Assembly: GCA_029821755.1 (NCBI GenBank)
Contig: JALGSV010000018.1
Location: forward strand, 1-62,624
Direction of reading: 5' to 3'
Source: Candidatus Zipacnadum vermilionense
GTDB taxonomy: Bacteria > Armatimonadota > Zipacnadia > Zipacnadales > Zipacnadaceae
DNA length: 62,624 bases
In this document: positions 48,718 to 57,979 of the stretch, piece by piece
Position numbering within the stretch: position 1 is the first letter of the stretch
Layout of the letters: each line of letters opens with the position of its first letter
Made by a program: the position numbers and the translations under genes
The notes under the pieces: model-generated
Told to the model about the DNA's origin: nothing
The model's database searches: none
The model's input: only the letters and a program-made list of their open reading frames with translations

Positions 48718-50310
48718 TCAGAACGCCACCCACTCGATTCGCGCTACGCCGGGTAGCTGAGCCAGGTCGGCGGCGAGGGCGGGGCTTACGTCGTTCTCTA
48801 CCTGCGCGAGCAGCAGGCCCTGGCCGTTGACCAGATTGGAGGCTACCTGGATGCCGCGCAAGGAGACCTCGGCGTCGCCCAACAGGCAGCCGAGACGGCC
48901 GATGAAGCCGGGCTGGCCGGGTTGGTCGTTCCACAGCAGCAGGACCTTGCCCGCCATCTCCAGGTCACAGCGGAAGCCGGCCACCTCCACCAGGCGCACA
49001 CTGCCGTCGTCGAGCAGCAGGGCACCGGCGGTGCGGGGGCCGGAGTTGTCGGTGACGATGCATTCCAGGCACTGGCCGTAGGGGGCGGCGCTGCCGCCGG
49101 CGCTCTCGCCCAGCTCCAGACCCCGCTCGCGCGCCAGGGCCGCGGCGTTGATGAAGTTGAGTGTCTCCTCCGTCTGGCCCTCCATCAGCGAGGCCAGGAG
49201 GTGATGCAGGAGCACGTGCAGCTTCTCGGTGGTCAGGTCGCCACTGCCGCGCAGCTCCACTCGGCGCAGGCCGCTGCCGAGCAGCGCCTGTTGCAGCCGC
49301 CCCAGGCCCCGCACGACCGGTAGGAAGCGGGCCACGTCTGCCGCCAACTCCGCCGGGAGCGTCGGCGCATTCACGGGCCAGCGCGGCATCTCTCCGCGCA
49401 GGACCGCCGCGACCTGCTCGGCGACGTCCACGGCCACGACCTCCTGGGCCTCCTGGGTGGAGGCGGCCAGGTGCGGGGTGGCGACCACGCTCGGCAGTTG
49501 CACTAGAGCGAAGTCCTCCGGGGGCTCCTTGACGAAAACGTCCAGCGCCGCGCCGGCGAGTTGGCCGCTGTCCAGCGCCACCTTCAGGTCTGCCTCGTCG
49601 ATCAGCCCACCGCGGGCGCAGTTGATCAGGCAGGCGGTGGGCTTCATTAGCACCAACTGCTCGGTCCCGATCAGCCCGCGAGTGTCGTCAGTGAGCGAGG
49701 CGTGCAGGGTGACGTAATCACTGGTGCGCAGGAGCGTGTCCATGTCCACCAGGGTCACCCCGGAGGCCGCCGCGTAGTCCTGAGAGACGAAGGGATCGCA
49801 GGCCTGGACGTTCATCTCCAGGCCCCGGGCACGTCGGGCGACCTCGCTGCCGATGCGGCCCAGGCCCACCACGCCGAGGGTCTTGCCGGTGACCTGGTGA
49901 CCCATGAAGGACTTGCGGTCCCACTTGCCGGCGACCAGGGAGGCGTTGGCCTGCGGGATCTTACGGGCCAGGGCCAGCATCAGGGCGATGGCGTGCTCGG
50001 CGGTGGAGAGCGTATTGCCGCCGGGCGAGTTGACGACGACGATACCCTTGTGGGTGGCGGCGGCGACGTCGATGTTGTCGACGCCCACCCCGGCGCGAGC
50101 GATCACGCGCACGGAATCGGCCACGGCGATGATGGGCGCGGTAATCTTGACGCCGCTGCGCACCACTAGCGCGTCGTAGCCGGGTACCTTCGCGATGAGT
50201 TCGGCCTCGCCAAGGCCGGGGATGACGTCCACCTCGCCGGCCTGCCGGAGGATCTCCAGGCCGTCCTCAGCGAGGGGGTCACATACCAGGATTCTGGGGC
50301 GGTCGGTCAT
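48718..50310 (-). CDS. serA: D-3-phosphoglycerate dehydrogenase (long form)
   Basis: First step of serine synthesis, oxidising 3-phosphoglycerate with NAD+. The product has 530 residues in the order substrate-binding domain, NAD fold (GKTLGVVGLGRIGSEVARR), catalytic Arg (INCARGGLIDE), Glu (EPPEDF) and His (VVATPHLAAST), then the extra ASB domain (about 315-450) and a C-terminal ACT regulatory domain (about 455-530). The ATG at 50308-50310 has GAGGGAGGG upstream; the ATG 18 nt earlier lacks one. The next gene upstream is a class V aminotransferase, the expected partner. Confidence 0.96.
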   Translation of the reverse strand: MTDRPRILVCDPLAEDGLEILRQAGEVDVIPGLGEAELIAKVPGYDALVVRSGVKITAPIIAVADSVRVIARAGVGVDNIDVAAATHKGIVVVNSPGGNTLSTAEHAIALMLALARKIPQANASLVAGKWDRKSFMGHQVTGKTLGVVGLGRIGSEVARRARGLEMNVQACDPFVSQDYAAASGVTLVDMDTLLRTSDYVTLHASLTDDTRGLIGTEQLVLMKPTACLINCARGGLIDEADLKVALDSGQLAGAALDVFVKEPPEDFALVQLPSVVATPHLAASTQEAQEVVAVDVAEQVAAVLRGEMPRWPVNAPTLPAELAADVARFLPVVRGLGRLQQALLGSGLRRVELRGSGDLTTEKLHVLLHHLLASLMEGQTEETLNFINAAALARERGLELGESAGGSAAPYGQCLECIVTDNSGPRTAGALLLDDGSVRLVEVAGFRCDLEMAGKVLLLWNDQPGQPGFIGRLGCLLGDAEVSLRGIQVASNLVNGQGLLLAQVENDVSPALAADLAQLPGVARIEWVAF

Positions 50311-50397
50311 GTTGTGTCCCTCCCTCATGTATGGCGGGGCGGGCCCCGCCGCGACTGGGGAAGGCGGGGGCCGTAGCCCCCGCCCTACAGCGGACGA

Positions 50398-51531
50398 CTA
50401 GTACGCCTCTTCCGCCGCTTTCACTGCGGCCGCCGGGTCGCAGGCATAGCCCATGTCGATCAGGACCGCGGCTACGGCCTGGACCGTCTGCCGCACTTGC
50501 TCCAACTGGCACGTGCCCATGTGGCCGATACGGAAGATCTTGTCTTTGAGTTCGTCCTGCCCGCCAGCAATGATGATCTGGTGCTCCTCCCGGACCCGCT
50601 TGGTGAGCTCCCCGGAGGCGACCGGCGAGGTGACCGAAGTGACGGTGTCAGAGAGGACGTCCTCGGCGGCGAAAAGGCTCAGGCCGAGGGCCTGCATTGC
50701 CGCGCGGGTGGCCCGGGCCAGGCGGTGGTGCCGCTCCCAGCGCTGCTCCAGGCCCTCTTCCCAGATGAGGTTGAGCACGACCTCCAGGGCCACGAAGAGG
50801 CTGGTGTTAGGCGTATAGGGCGTCTCGCCGCCCTTCTCCAGGGAGTTGCGGGCCTTGGTCAGATCGAAGTAGAACTTCGGCATCTTGGATTCGGCCGCCG
50901 CCTCCCAGGCCCGCTCGCTGAAGGCCACGAAGCCCAGGCCCGGTGGGAGCATCAGCGTCTTCTGGGAGCCGGCGATGACGGCGTCCAGGCCCCACAGGTC
51001 CATCTGCAGCGGGTAACCGCCCAGGCTACTAACGGCGTCCACTACCGACAGCGCCTTGTAGGAACGGGCGATCTCGGACAGCGCCGCCACGTTCTGGGAA
51101 ACGCCGGTGGCGGTCTCGTTTTGTACCATCAGCACGGCCTTGGGTCGGATAATCGCACAGGCCTCGCCGAGCTCGGCCTCGGAGACGCCGTGCCCGCGCT
51201 CCACCTTGAGCCAGTGTACCCGGGCGCCGTAGACCTCGGCGATCTTCCCCAAGCGGTTGCCGAACTTACCGGTGTCGACGCAGATCACCGGATCGTCGGG
51301 CGAGAGCAGATTGACGATGGCGGCCTCCATGGCCCCGGTGCTGCTGCTGGTGAGGGTCAGCACCGGCTGGCTAGTCATGAGCAGGGCCTGTAGGCCCTCG
51401 GAGATGCGGCCTACCAGGCCCTTGAACTTGCTCACGCGGTGCGATATCTGTGGTCTACCTAGCGCCTCCCGTACCTGGTCGGGCAGGTTGGTCGGCCCCG
51501 GAATCATCAACAATTCGTAGTCATCGGCCAT
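50398..51531 (-). CDS. class V aminotransferase (serine/alanine-glyoxylate type)
   Basis: A PLP-dependent enzyme of 377 residues. It begins with IPGPTNLPDQVREALGRPQI and carries VLTLTSSSTGAMEAAIVNLL, VDAVSSLGGYPLQMD and the PLP lysine in AGSQKTLMLPPGL. This subfamily includes serine-glyoxylate and alanine-glyoxylate aminotransferases and the serC-substitute phosphoserine aminotransferases of many non-proteobacteria. Being next to serA favours the last role. It starts at ATG 51529-51531, overlapping the nucleotidyltransferase gene by 11 nt. Confidence 0.92.
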   Translation of the reverse strand: MADDYELLMIPGPTNLPDQVREALGRPQISHRVSKFKGLVGRISEGLQALLMTSQPVLTLTSSSTGAMEAAIVNLLSPDDPVICVDTGKFGNRLGKIAEVYGARVHWLKVERGHGVSEAELGEACAIIRPKAVLMVQNETATGVSQNVAALSEIARSYKALSVVDAVSSLGGYPLQMDLWGLDAVIAGSQKTLMLPPGLGFVAFSERAWEAAAESKMPKFYFDLTKARNSLEKGGETPYTPNTSLFVALEVVLNLIWEEGLEQRWERHHRLARATRAAMQALGLSLFAAEDVLSDTVTSVTSPVASGELTKRVREEHQIIIAGGQDELKDKIFRIGHMGTCQLEQVRQTVQAVAAVLIDMGYACDPAAAVKAAEEAY

Positions 51532-52549
51532 AGATCACGCCTCCTAGTTGCTGGTGGCCCGGCGGCACCGTCTCCCCGGCGCCCACGACCACCTTCTCCA
51601 GACGTGCCCTGCTTCCTATCTGCGCTCCCGCCAGTACCACACTCTCGGCGAGGGTCGCCCCGTCTCCGACGACCACGCCGCGTCCCAGCGACACGTACGG
51701 CCCCACTTGCGCCCCGGTGCCTAGCACGACCTCCTCGGCCACGCTGCACGGAGGGAGGACTCTCGTTCCCGCGACCTGCGCGGACCCCGCTACTTGCGGC
51801 TTCACCCAGTCCAGCGCGCCGTCCAGCAGGTCGTGGTTGGCCTGCAGGTAGGTCTCCAGCCGCCCCACGTCGGCCCAGTAGGCCATGTTCGGAGGCAGGT
51901 AGCCCAACACCGTCGCGCCGCTGTCCACGAGCCCCGGGAAGAGCTGGCGCTCGTTGGAGTACGGCACATCCGGCGGGATGGCCGCGAGGGCCTCCGGCTC
52001 CATCAGGTAGACCCCGGCATTGACGCTGTTCTGCCCCGTCGGATCCTCGCTGACCTTCTCGAGGAAGGCTACCACGCGTCCGCGCTCGTCGCGCTGGATG
52101 AGGCCAAAGGGCGTGATATCCTCCACCCGACGGAGGGTCTGGCTCAGGAGGGCCCCTTGGGCCACATGGTTCGCGACCATCGGCGCAGGGTCGAAGTCAA
52201 AGACCAGGTCGCCATTGAGCGCCCAGAAACGGCCGTGGAGGTGCGGCTCGCAGTTCTTGAGCGCTCCGGCAGTGTCCAGGCGCTCGCGCTCGGCGACGTA
52301 GACCAACTCCAGGCCCCACTCGGATCCGTCGCCCAGGCCCGCCTGGAGCGCCTCGGCCTGATGGGATACCGCCAGGATCACCTGCCGCACTCCAGCCCGG
52401 CGCAACCACTCCAGCTCGTACGACAGCAGCGGCCGGTTGACCACCGGCAGTAGCGCCTTGGGCATCTGATAGGTCAGGGGCCGCAGCCGGGTGCCCAGCC
52501 CACCGACGAGGACGATGGCTTGTTGTGGAGGTGAGTTGCCTATGGCCAT
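51521..52549 (-). CDS. NDP-sugar pyrophosphorylase (mannose-1-phosphate guanylyltransferase-like)
   Basis: Activates a sugar-1-phosphate with NTP. The product has 342 residues. The nucleotide-binding signature is GGLGTRLRPLTYQMPKALLP, followed by ALNGDLVFDFD with the metal Asp, and SVNAGVYLM. Residues of about 250-330 show hexapeptide-like repeats of a left-handed beta helix (AEEVVLGTGAQVGPYVSLG). The best guess is a GDP-mannose or glucose-1-phosphate type; the sugar is not certain. ATG 52547-52549 is the start. It heads the run that contains the aminotransferase and serA. Confidence 0.9.
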   Translation of the reverse strand: MAIGNSPPQQAIVLVGGLGTRLRPLTYQMPKALLPVVNRPLLSYELEWLRRAGVRQVILAVSHQAEALQAGLGDGSEWGLELVYVAERERLDTAGALKNCEPHLHGRFWALNGDLVFDFDPAPMVANHVAQGALLSQTLRRVEDITPFGLIQRDERGRVVAFLEKVSEDPTGQNSVNAGVYLMEPEALAAIPPDVPYSNERQLFPGLVDSGATVLGYLPPNMAYWADVGRLETYLQANHDLLDGALDWVKPQVAGSAQVAGTRVLPPCSVAEEVVLGTGAQVGPYVSLGRGVVVGDGATLAESVVLAGAQIGSRARLEKVVVGAGETVPPGHQQLGGVIYGR

Positions 52550-52552
52550 GCC

Positions 52553-52633
52553 TCGGGTGGCGCGGGCCTTCTAGCCCGCGCTCCGGTGTTCATGCGGCGG
52601 GCTGCGCGGGCTAGAAAGCCCGCGCCACGCGGA
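52553..52633. repeat. family A palindrome upstream of the nucleotidyltransferase gene
   Basis: Left arm GTGGCGCGGGCCTTCTAGCC and right arm ending GCGCCACGCGGA (52633). It begins 4 nt from the start codon of the gene, so it occupies the place where a ribosome-binding site would be expected. Confidence 0.85.
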
Positions 52634-52639
52634 GGGCCC

Positions 52640-53038
52640 CTACGCCTCCGCCAGCACCGCCACGGTCACCCGTCTCGTTCTGGGACCGTCCAACTCCACC
52701 AGCAGCACCCGCTGCCAGGTGCCCAGTTCCAATCTCCCCATCTTCACCGGTACCAGCGCCGAACTGCCCAGCAGGCTAGCGGCCAAGTGGGCGCCGGCGT
52801 TGTTGTCGATGATGTCGTGCCGCCAACGCTGCAGCCGGCCCAGAAACCCCAGGGCGGTCAGGGTGTCATCCAACAGGCCGCTCTCGTTCTCGTTGAGGTA
52901 CACCGCGCAAGTGCAGTGAGGAACGCTCACCAGCGCCACGCCCTCAGTAGCACCCAGTTCGGACAATGCCTCCTGGACCCGTTCGGTCAGGTCGCGGATT
53001 TCCTCGCGGCGGCTGGTAGAGATGGTAAAGGTGAGCAA
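52640..53038 (-). CDS. YjbQ/UPF0047-family protein
   Basis: The product has 132 residues. The family signature is SVPHCTCAVYLNENESGLLDD, in which the His and Glu-Asn-Glu are the conserved pocket. RWRHDIIDNNAGAHLAASLL and LELGTWQRVLLVELDGPRTR follow. YjbQ proteins have been described as secondary thiamine-phosphate synthases; physiological function is uncertain. I start at TTG 53036-53038, with GGGAGG 6 nt upstream. The frame runs on upstream only through a family B repeat. Length is then normal for the family. Confidence 0.92.
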   Translation of the reverse strand: MLTFTISTSRREEIRDLTERVQEALSELGATEGVALVSVPHCTCAVYLNENESGLLDDTLTALGFLGRLQRWRHDIIDNNAGAHLAASLLGSSALVPVKMGRLELGTWQRVLLVELDGPRTRRVTVAVLAEA

Positions 53039-53052
53039 GCGGTCCCTCCCCT

Positions 53053-53136
53053 GGTACGACGGGCGTCTCGCCCGTCGAGGCTCCAGCAGACCAGAAGGTA
53101 AGCGGCATGCGCGACGGGCGAGACGCCCGTCGTACC
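53053..53136. repeat. family B palindrome (full copy)
   Basis: GGTACGACGGGCGTCTCGCC at 53053 onward and its inverted copy ending at 53136, with a spacer of about 35 nt. It lies between recJ and the YjbQ gene. The same repeat occurs in frame within dnaE. Confidence 0.9.
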
Positions 53137-53156
53137 GGGAGCGCCCGCCCCCACGG

Positions 53157-54872
53157 TCACGCTGCCGACCGCACCGCCTCCAGCCGCAACTGGAGGCTGC
53201 GGTTGCCCTGATAATCATTGATCTCCGGCGTATAGCACAGGTCCAGGCGCGTCCCCGATTTGATCCAGGAAAGTTCCGCGCCCATGCCGAAGCCGATGCA
53301 GTCAACGGTGCGCCCGGCGGCCCGGACGAACAGCTTCAGGTGCCGCCCCTCCTGGCCCACCCCACGACATTCCAGCACCTCTAGATCACGCGTGAGCAGC
53401 AGCGGCTCAGGATTGGAGTGGCCGTAGGGCTCCAGACGTTGCAGGGCCGTGATCAGGTCCATGTCTAGCTCAGCTAGCCGCACCTCAGCGTCGATCCGCA
53501 CCTCCGCGACCAGGTCCTCGTCCGTCAGGACCTCGGAGGCGAGCAGGTTCAGGCGCTGGCGGAATTCGTCGAGGTCCTCCGGCTGGAGGGTCAAGCCGGC
53601 CGCGAGGGCATGACCTCCATAGCGCAGCAAGCAACTAGAGCATTCCCCCAACGCCGCAGTAATGTCGAAGCCGCCCACGCTCCGGGCCGACCCGCGCAGC
53701 TGCTCACCCTCCTGGACCAGCACGATGGCGGGGCGATTGTACTGCTCCAGCAGCTTGGAGGCCACGATCCCCACGACGCCGACATGCCAGTGGGAGGAGG
53801 CCAGGACGATCACCCGGTCGCTGTCTAGGTCCACCTGGTCGCGGACCATACGCAGGGCGTCGCTGTACACCAGCTCCTGCTCGCGCTGGCGGTCGCGGTT
53901 CATGCTGTCCAGATGCAAGGCCAGCCGACGTGCTTCCTGGGGGTCGTTGGTCAGCAGCATTTCCAGACCGTCGGTGCCGTCGCCCACGCGGCCCACAGCG
54001 TTCAGCCGCGGGGCTACGCGGAAGGCGATGTCCGAAGCGCGCACCATTCCGGTCACGCCGCAGATGTCCAGCAGGGCGCGCAGGCCCGGAGAACGCGTCT
54101 GGGCCAGCAGCTCTAGGCCCGCCGCGGCCATAAGCCGGTTCTCACCGCGTAGGGGCACCACGTCAGCAATCGTGCCCACCGCGGCCAGGTCCAGAAAGTT
54201 GCGCTGCAGGGAAGCTTCCGACACGCGCTCGTGGATACACAGCGCCGAGGCCACTTTGAAGGCCAGCCCCACCGCGGCCAAATCCCGCTGGGGGTAACGC
54301 GAGTCGACCCGCTTGGGATCGACCACCCAGGCACCCTCGGGGAGCGTGGCCCCGGGCTCGTGGTGATCGATGACGATGACGTCCATCCCGCAGCGGCGGG
54401 CGACGGCGATGGCCTCGTGATCCGAGACGCCGCAGTCCACCGCCACCAGCAGTCCTGCGCCCAGCTCGGAGGCGCGCTCGATCGCCGCCGCGCTCAGACC
54501 ATACTGCTCCCGCACCCGGTGCGGGATGTAGAACTGCACCTGGCAGCCGAACTTGGCCAGAACCCGGGACAGCAGCGCTGTCCCGGTCAGGCCGTCGGCA
54601 TCGTAATCGCCGTGGATGAGTACCGCTTCGCGCGCGCGGATGGCCTGGCTGAGCCGCGCCACCGCCGGCTCAATGTCAGGCAGCAGCGAGGGGTCGTGCA
54701 GCCGGTCCAGCGACGGCGCCAGGAAATCCGCGATCTCCCCGGTGTCCTTCAGCCCGCGATTGCGCAGGACAGCGACGACCAAGGGATGAGTTTCTAGTTC
54801 AGCGGCAATCTCAGTCTCGGCGAGGGCGTCACGCGGCGCTAGCAGCCACCGGCAAGCCTCACTCCCCGTCAT
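53157..54872 (-). CDS. recJ: single-stranded-DNA exonuclease RecJ
   Basis: A 5'-3' ssDNA exonuclease of recombination and mismatch repair. The product has 571 residues. DHH-family metal motifs are present: HGDYDADGLTGTALL, AVDCGVSDHEA and VIDHHEPG, then the DHHA1 region (SSHWHVGVVGIVASKL, CLLRYGGHALAAG) and a C-terminal OB fold. Length is typical. The ATG at 54870-54872 has AAGGG 7 nt upstream; the in-frame GTG 54878 is less well placed. Its own promoter lies at 54910-54938. Confidence 0.95.
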   Translation of the reverse strand: MTGSEACRWLLAPRDALAETEIAAELETHPLVVAVLRNRGLKDTGEIADFLAPSLDRLHDPSLLPDIEPAVARLSQAIRAREAVLIHGDYDADGLTGTALLSRVLAKFGCQVQFYIPHRVREQYGLSAAAIERASELGAGLLVAVDCGVSDHEAIAVARRCGMDVIVIDHHEPGATLPEGAWVVDPKRVDSRYPQRDLAAVGLAFKVASALCIHERVSEASLQRNFLDLAAVGTIADVVPLRGENRLMAAAGLELLAQTRSPGLRALLDICGVTGMVRASDIAFRVAPRLNAVGRVGDGTDGLEMLLTNDPQEARRLALHLDSMNRDRQREQELVYSDALRMVRDQVDLDSDRVIVLASSHWHVGVVGIVASKLLEQYNRPAIVLVQEGEQLRGSARSVGGFDITAALGECSSCLLRYGGHALAAGLTLQPEDLDEFRQRLNLLASEVLTDEDLVAEVRIDAEVRLAELDMDLITALQRLEPYGHSNPEPLLLTRDLEVLECRGVGQEGRHLKLFVRAAGRTVDCIGFGMGAELSWIKSGTRLDLCYTPEINDYQGNRSLQLRLEAVRSAA

Positions 54873-54909
54873 AGCCACGCCCTTTCGCGGTCTTATTCAA
54901 CTTGAAGGC

Positions 54910-54938
54910 AGTATACTCAGGGGGCAGCAGGGCGTCAA
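54910..54938 (-). promoter_or_regulatory. promoter of recJ
   Basis: On the minus strand there is TTGACG at 54938-54933, a 17-nt spacer and TATACT at 54915-54910. The predicted start is about 30 nt before the recJ ATG. Confidence 0.78.
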
Positions 54939-54960
54939 CTTGAGGGAACGGCCGGACCGT

Positions 54961-55110
54961 GGATCGTGGCCGGTGGAACGGATCCCCGAGGAGACATCGA
55001 GGGGGACCGCGAGGAGCTGCCCCGCGAAGCTGGGCCAAGCGAATCCGACCGGTCCGCGACGGCCGCCGGGCCGGGCGCACTCCGCTGCGCTGTGTTCATC
55101 CGGCCCCTCC
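54961..55110. repeat. degenerate family G-like element overlapping the rqcH stop
   Basis: The right end GGCCCCTCC (to 55110), with a GCGCACTCCGCTGCGC hairpin before it, matches the family G right half. The left half is not conserved. The minus-strand GGAGGGGCCGGATGA at the end encodes the last residues (GGAG) and the stop codon of rqcH. Confidence 0.5.
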
Positions 55111-56835
55111 TCCTAGCACCAGCGGTTCGACGGCCTCCGTCACGTAATCATCGTACAGCACAAAGCCCGGCGGGGTACCCTTGGGCTTGCGGACGTGCTT
55201 GGCAAGGGTATGGGCTACCTCCACGCTGCCACTGGTACGCTGGCGGCTGAGGCCGGCGGCGATCCGGGCGGCGAGGTGCAGGGTCTCGGGAGGGACGGAT
55301 TCCGGGCGGCCGCCGGTGCGGATGAGCACATGCCCGCCCGTAGCGTCCCGCACGTGCAGCCAGACATCCTCCGGCGCGGACTCCCGCACCAGGCGGTCAT
55401 TCTGCAGGCCGGTCTTGCCGTACCAGATCGTCCAGCCGCGCTCGTCGACCAGCCGCGGCAGTTCCCGGCGAGCGGGTGGCGAAAGGGCCCGCTTGCGCTT
55501 GCGCTTGAAATGGCCCCGACGGGTCAGTTCCTCCTCCAGGTCCTGCAGGTCCGCCTCGTCACCCCGCTCGATCTCGTCCGTCACTTCCTCCAGGTACTGC
55601 CCCTCCCGGCGGTCGACGCGCAGAAGGGTGGGGATGGTCCTGACGGCGCGCTGGGCCTTCTTGTAGCGCTCGAAGTAGCGCTGCGCGTTGTCCTGGGCGG
55701 GGTAGTTGGGGTTGAGGGCCACGGTCACCAGGCACTCGCCCTGCTCGGTGTACAGCGGCACCTGCACCTCTCGCGCCCCGGCCGGGATGCGCCAGAGGTT
55801 GGCCAGAAGCGCCTGACCGTAGTCGCGCCAGCGGCCGGCCTCCCGCGCGGTCCGCAGGGCCTGCTCGCGCGCCCGACGGCGGCGGCGCACCTGCTCCTGC
55901 CCCCGCTCCACCGCCGCGTGCAAGCGCTGCCGCTGCTGCGCCAGGCGGTTGGCGGTGGTCTCCCCGGCCGCCACCTGGTTCAGGGCGAGGCTAAGCGATT
56001 CCGCACGTTCCACGGGCTCGCCCTCACGACTGCGCAGGCACACCGGGTAGACCAGCGGCCGGCCCTGGCGTGGACGGTAGACCCAGGCTCCCCCCGCGGA
56101 GGCCTCTTCCAGCAAACTGCCCATGGTTACCGCCAGCGTCTCCGCCCAACTGCTGGGCCGGTCGTCCGGGAGGCTCTGGGGATCGAGGCCGGTGCGGGCC
56201 CATAGCTCGAACAGCAGGAGCGGGCTGCCCCCCTGGAAGCGGCGTTGGAGGAAGGCCTTGAGGGAGGTCTGCGATTCCTGGCCGGCGGCCGCGCGGAGGG
56301 CCTCGGCGCTGACGCCGGCCAGGGGGGGCAGCTCTGCGCCGGGCGGGGGCCGGTAGGGTTCGCCAGGGAGGAGTTGACGGTGGCGATTGACGGCGGCGGG
56401 GACGTGGTGGGCGGTCTCGCGAATTTCCCCGTCGGGGTCCAGCAGCGCCGCGTTGGCCCAGCGACCGATGGGCTCAATGACGACGCTGCAGCGCGCGGCG
56501 GGGCCGAGGTTCTCGACGTTGGAGAACTCCAACCACAGCACCCGGTCAAAGCCTACCTGGCGCGCCGCGTCCAGCCTCGCCCCGCGTAGGTAGCGCCGCA
56601 GGACGTCGACGAAGGCGCACCCCAGACCCGGGGCCGGGACCTGCTCGGCGGCGGGGTGCGCCCGGGCCTGCCCCGGCTGCCAGCTCAGCAGCAACTGCGG
56701 CAGCGGCGCCCGCATCGAGAAGTCCAGGACGGCCGTGTCCTTGGCGGGCATGAAGACGCGGCTGGCCCTGGCTCCCACCAGGCCCGCCTCGATCTCGCGG
56801 ACTACCGCATGGAGGAGGAAGCTGTCGTAGATCAT
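55096..56835 (-). CDS. rqcH: RqcH/FbpA-like ribosome quality-control protein (NFACT family)
   Basis: Homologue of eukaryotic NEMF/Rqc2. In bacteria it binds obstructed 50S subunits and directs alanine tailing of stalled peptides. The product has 579 residues: an NFACT-N domain (LLHAVVREIEAGLVGARASRV near 7-27, LLLSW), a HhH and coiled-coil middle (about 270-420, RLAQQRQRLHAAVERGQEQV), and an NFACT-R domain with WTIWYGKTGLQNDRLV, PEDVWLHVRDATGGHVLIRT and KHVRKPKGTPPGFVLY. ATG 56833-56835 is the start. The end (LGGGAG) is encoded by a repeat element. Confidence 0.93.
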   Translation of the reverse strand: MIYDSFLLHAVVREIEAGLVGARASRVFMPAKDTAVLDFSMRAPLPQLLLSWQPGQARAHPAAEQVPAPGLGCAFVDVLRRYLRGARLDAARQVGFDRVLWLEFSNVENLGPAARCSVVIEPIGRWANAALLDPDGEIRETAHHVPAAVNRHRQLLPGEPYRPPPGAELPPLAGVSAEALRAAAGQESQTSLKAFLQRRFQGGSPLLLFELWARTGLDPQSLPDDRPSSWAETLAVTMGSLLEEASAGGAWVYRPRQGRPLVYPVCLRSREGEPVERAESLSLALNQVAAGETTANRLAQQRQRLHAAVERGQEQVRRRRRAREQALRTAREAGRWRDYGQALLANLWRIPAGAREVQVPLYTEQGECLVTVALNPNYPAQDNAQRYFERYKKAQRAVRTIPTLLRVDRREGQYLEEVTDEIERGDEADLQDLEEELTRRGHFKRKRKRALSPPARRELPRLVDERGWTIWYGKTGLQNDRLVRESAPEDVWLHVRDATGGHVLIRTGGRPESVPPETLHLAARIAAGLSRQRTSGSVEVAHTLAKHVRKPKGTPPGFVLYDDYVTEAVEPLVLGGGAG

Positions 56836-56884
56836 GGCGATGCGTCCGCGTGGAGCGGGCCTCGTAGGGGCGCAACATCCGCCC

Positions 56885-57283
56885 CTAGGTGACCAGCATG
56901 AACTTCCCTTGCCCCGAGGCTACCAGCGTTCCTTCGGCCGTCCGCATTTCGCTCTCCACGCGCACCAGCTTGCCCCGTCGCTCCGTTTCGTGGGCGCGGG
57001 CCTCCACCGTTGATCCGGTGGGCAGGGGGTGGTGGTAGCGCACGGTGAGTTCGGCGGTCACGGCGTCCTGGTCGCGGGAGCGGACTAGCCGTGTCATCAC
57101 CTCGTCCAGGAGCGTGGCCACGATGCCGCCATGGGTGACCCCCTGCCAGCCCTGGTGGTGGCGCTCCGGAGTGAAGCGCACTACGTGGTCATCACCCTCG
57201 TCATGGAAATCTGCCAGGTGCAGACCGTGCGGGTTCTGCGGCCCGCAGGCGAAGCACCACTGGTCGTCCTTGACTCCCGACAT
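56885..57283 (-). CDS. hotdog-fold thioesterase (PaaI-like)
   Basis: The product has 132 residues. It begins DDQWCFACGPQNPHGLHL, typical of the acyl-CoA thioesterase group with the CFACG start. WQGVTHGGIVATLLDEVMTRL is the hotdog catalytic helix, where HGG and Asp/Glu form the active site. A ...LTVRYHHPLPTG strand follows. The ATG at 57281-57283 has GGGAGG 9 nt upstream. It probably hydrolyses a cytosolic acyl-CoA; substrate is unknown. It lies between ssb and rqcH on the same strand. Confidence 0.92.
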   Translation of the reverse strand: MSGVKDDQWCFACGPQNPHGLHLADFHDEGDDHVVRFTPERHHQGWQGVTHGGIVATLLDEVMTRLVRSRDQDAVTAELTVRYHHPLPTGSTVEARAHETERRGKLVRVESEMRTAEGTLVASGQGKFMLVT

Positions 57284-57424
57284 GTCCGTCAACCTCCCTG
57301 CAGAAGCCAAAGCAGCCGTCCTCCGAGAAGAGACGGCTGCTCGCGCCCGCCCGCTCGGGCCGGCGCCGGTGCTTCATTGTTGCGCTCGTCGAGCTGAGCG
57401 CGGACGCTCTTAGCGCGGACGCCC

Positions 57425-57862
57425 TTAGACGACGCTCTCTTCGCGCAGTGCCCCCTCCACGATCTGGACCGCCTCGTGCAGCAGCTCCTGGGACCAGGTG
57501 TCCTCCTTGAGCGCTTCCACGTCGATCTGCCCGTCGAGAATGTCGCTGTCGAGCCGGCGGATGTACTTGGCCTTGACGATGGTCAGGTGCTCGCGACCGC
57601 CGCGGGTGTTGTACGACTCCTTGTTGAGCGTACCCACGATGAAGAGGCGCTGCCCCTCCTTGATGGTTTCCGCCGTCCACTTACCCAGGTCCTGCCAGAC
57701 GTCCACCAGGAACAGGTCGGAGACCGGCTCCCCAGTGGTGCGCATGAAGGGCCGCTCCACCTCGAAACTGAACTCCGCTTTCACCTGTCCTGAGGATTTC
57801 TCCCTGAGAGTCGCGTCTCTGGTTGCTACCCCCGTCAAGGCCACAAAATTAAGATCTGCCAA
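57425..57862 (-). CDS. ssb: single-stranded DNA-binding protein-like OB-fold protein
   Basis: The product has 145 residues. Starting at TTG 57860-57862 it begins LADLNFVALTGVATRDATLR, the normal SSB N-terminus. GGAGG lies 8 nt upstream. The GTG at 57937 would add 25 atypical residues. The OB fold continues with FSFEVERPF, FLVDVWQDLGKWTAETIKEG and LFIVGTLNKESYNTRGGREH. The C-terminus ends EGALREESVV, without the acidic DDDxPF tip that recruits replication partners. It may therefore be a secondary SSB or PriB-like protein. It has a perfect promoter and a hairpin in its leader. Confidence 0.82.
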   Translation of the reverse strand: MADLNFVALTGVATRDATLREKSSGQVKAEFSFEVERPFMRTTGEPVSDLFLVDVWQDLGKWTAETIKEGQRLFIVGTLNKESYNTRGGREHLTIVKAKYIRRLDSDILDGQIDVEALKEDTWSQELLHEAVQIVEGALREESVV

Positions 57863-57979
57863 CGCCCACACCTCCAAAGTGCTTTCCCCCGCCAGTTCGG
57901 TCGCCGCACCCCGGAGCGTACCCGTGCGCAACGGCACTTGACCAAGTCGGGGAAGTTTCCGGCCGCGCGCGCGACCGCA

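Noticed and set aside
57425-57937. GTG 57937 as the ssb start
   Set aside because: It would add 25 residues that do not align with SSB proteins; TTG 57862 has a well-spaced GGAGG and gives the normal N-terminus.
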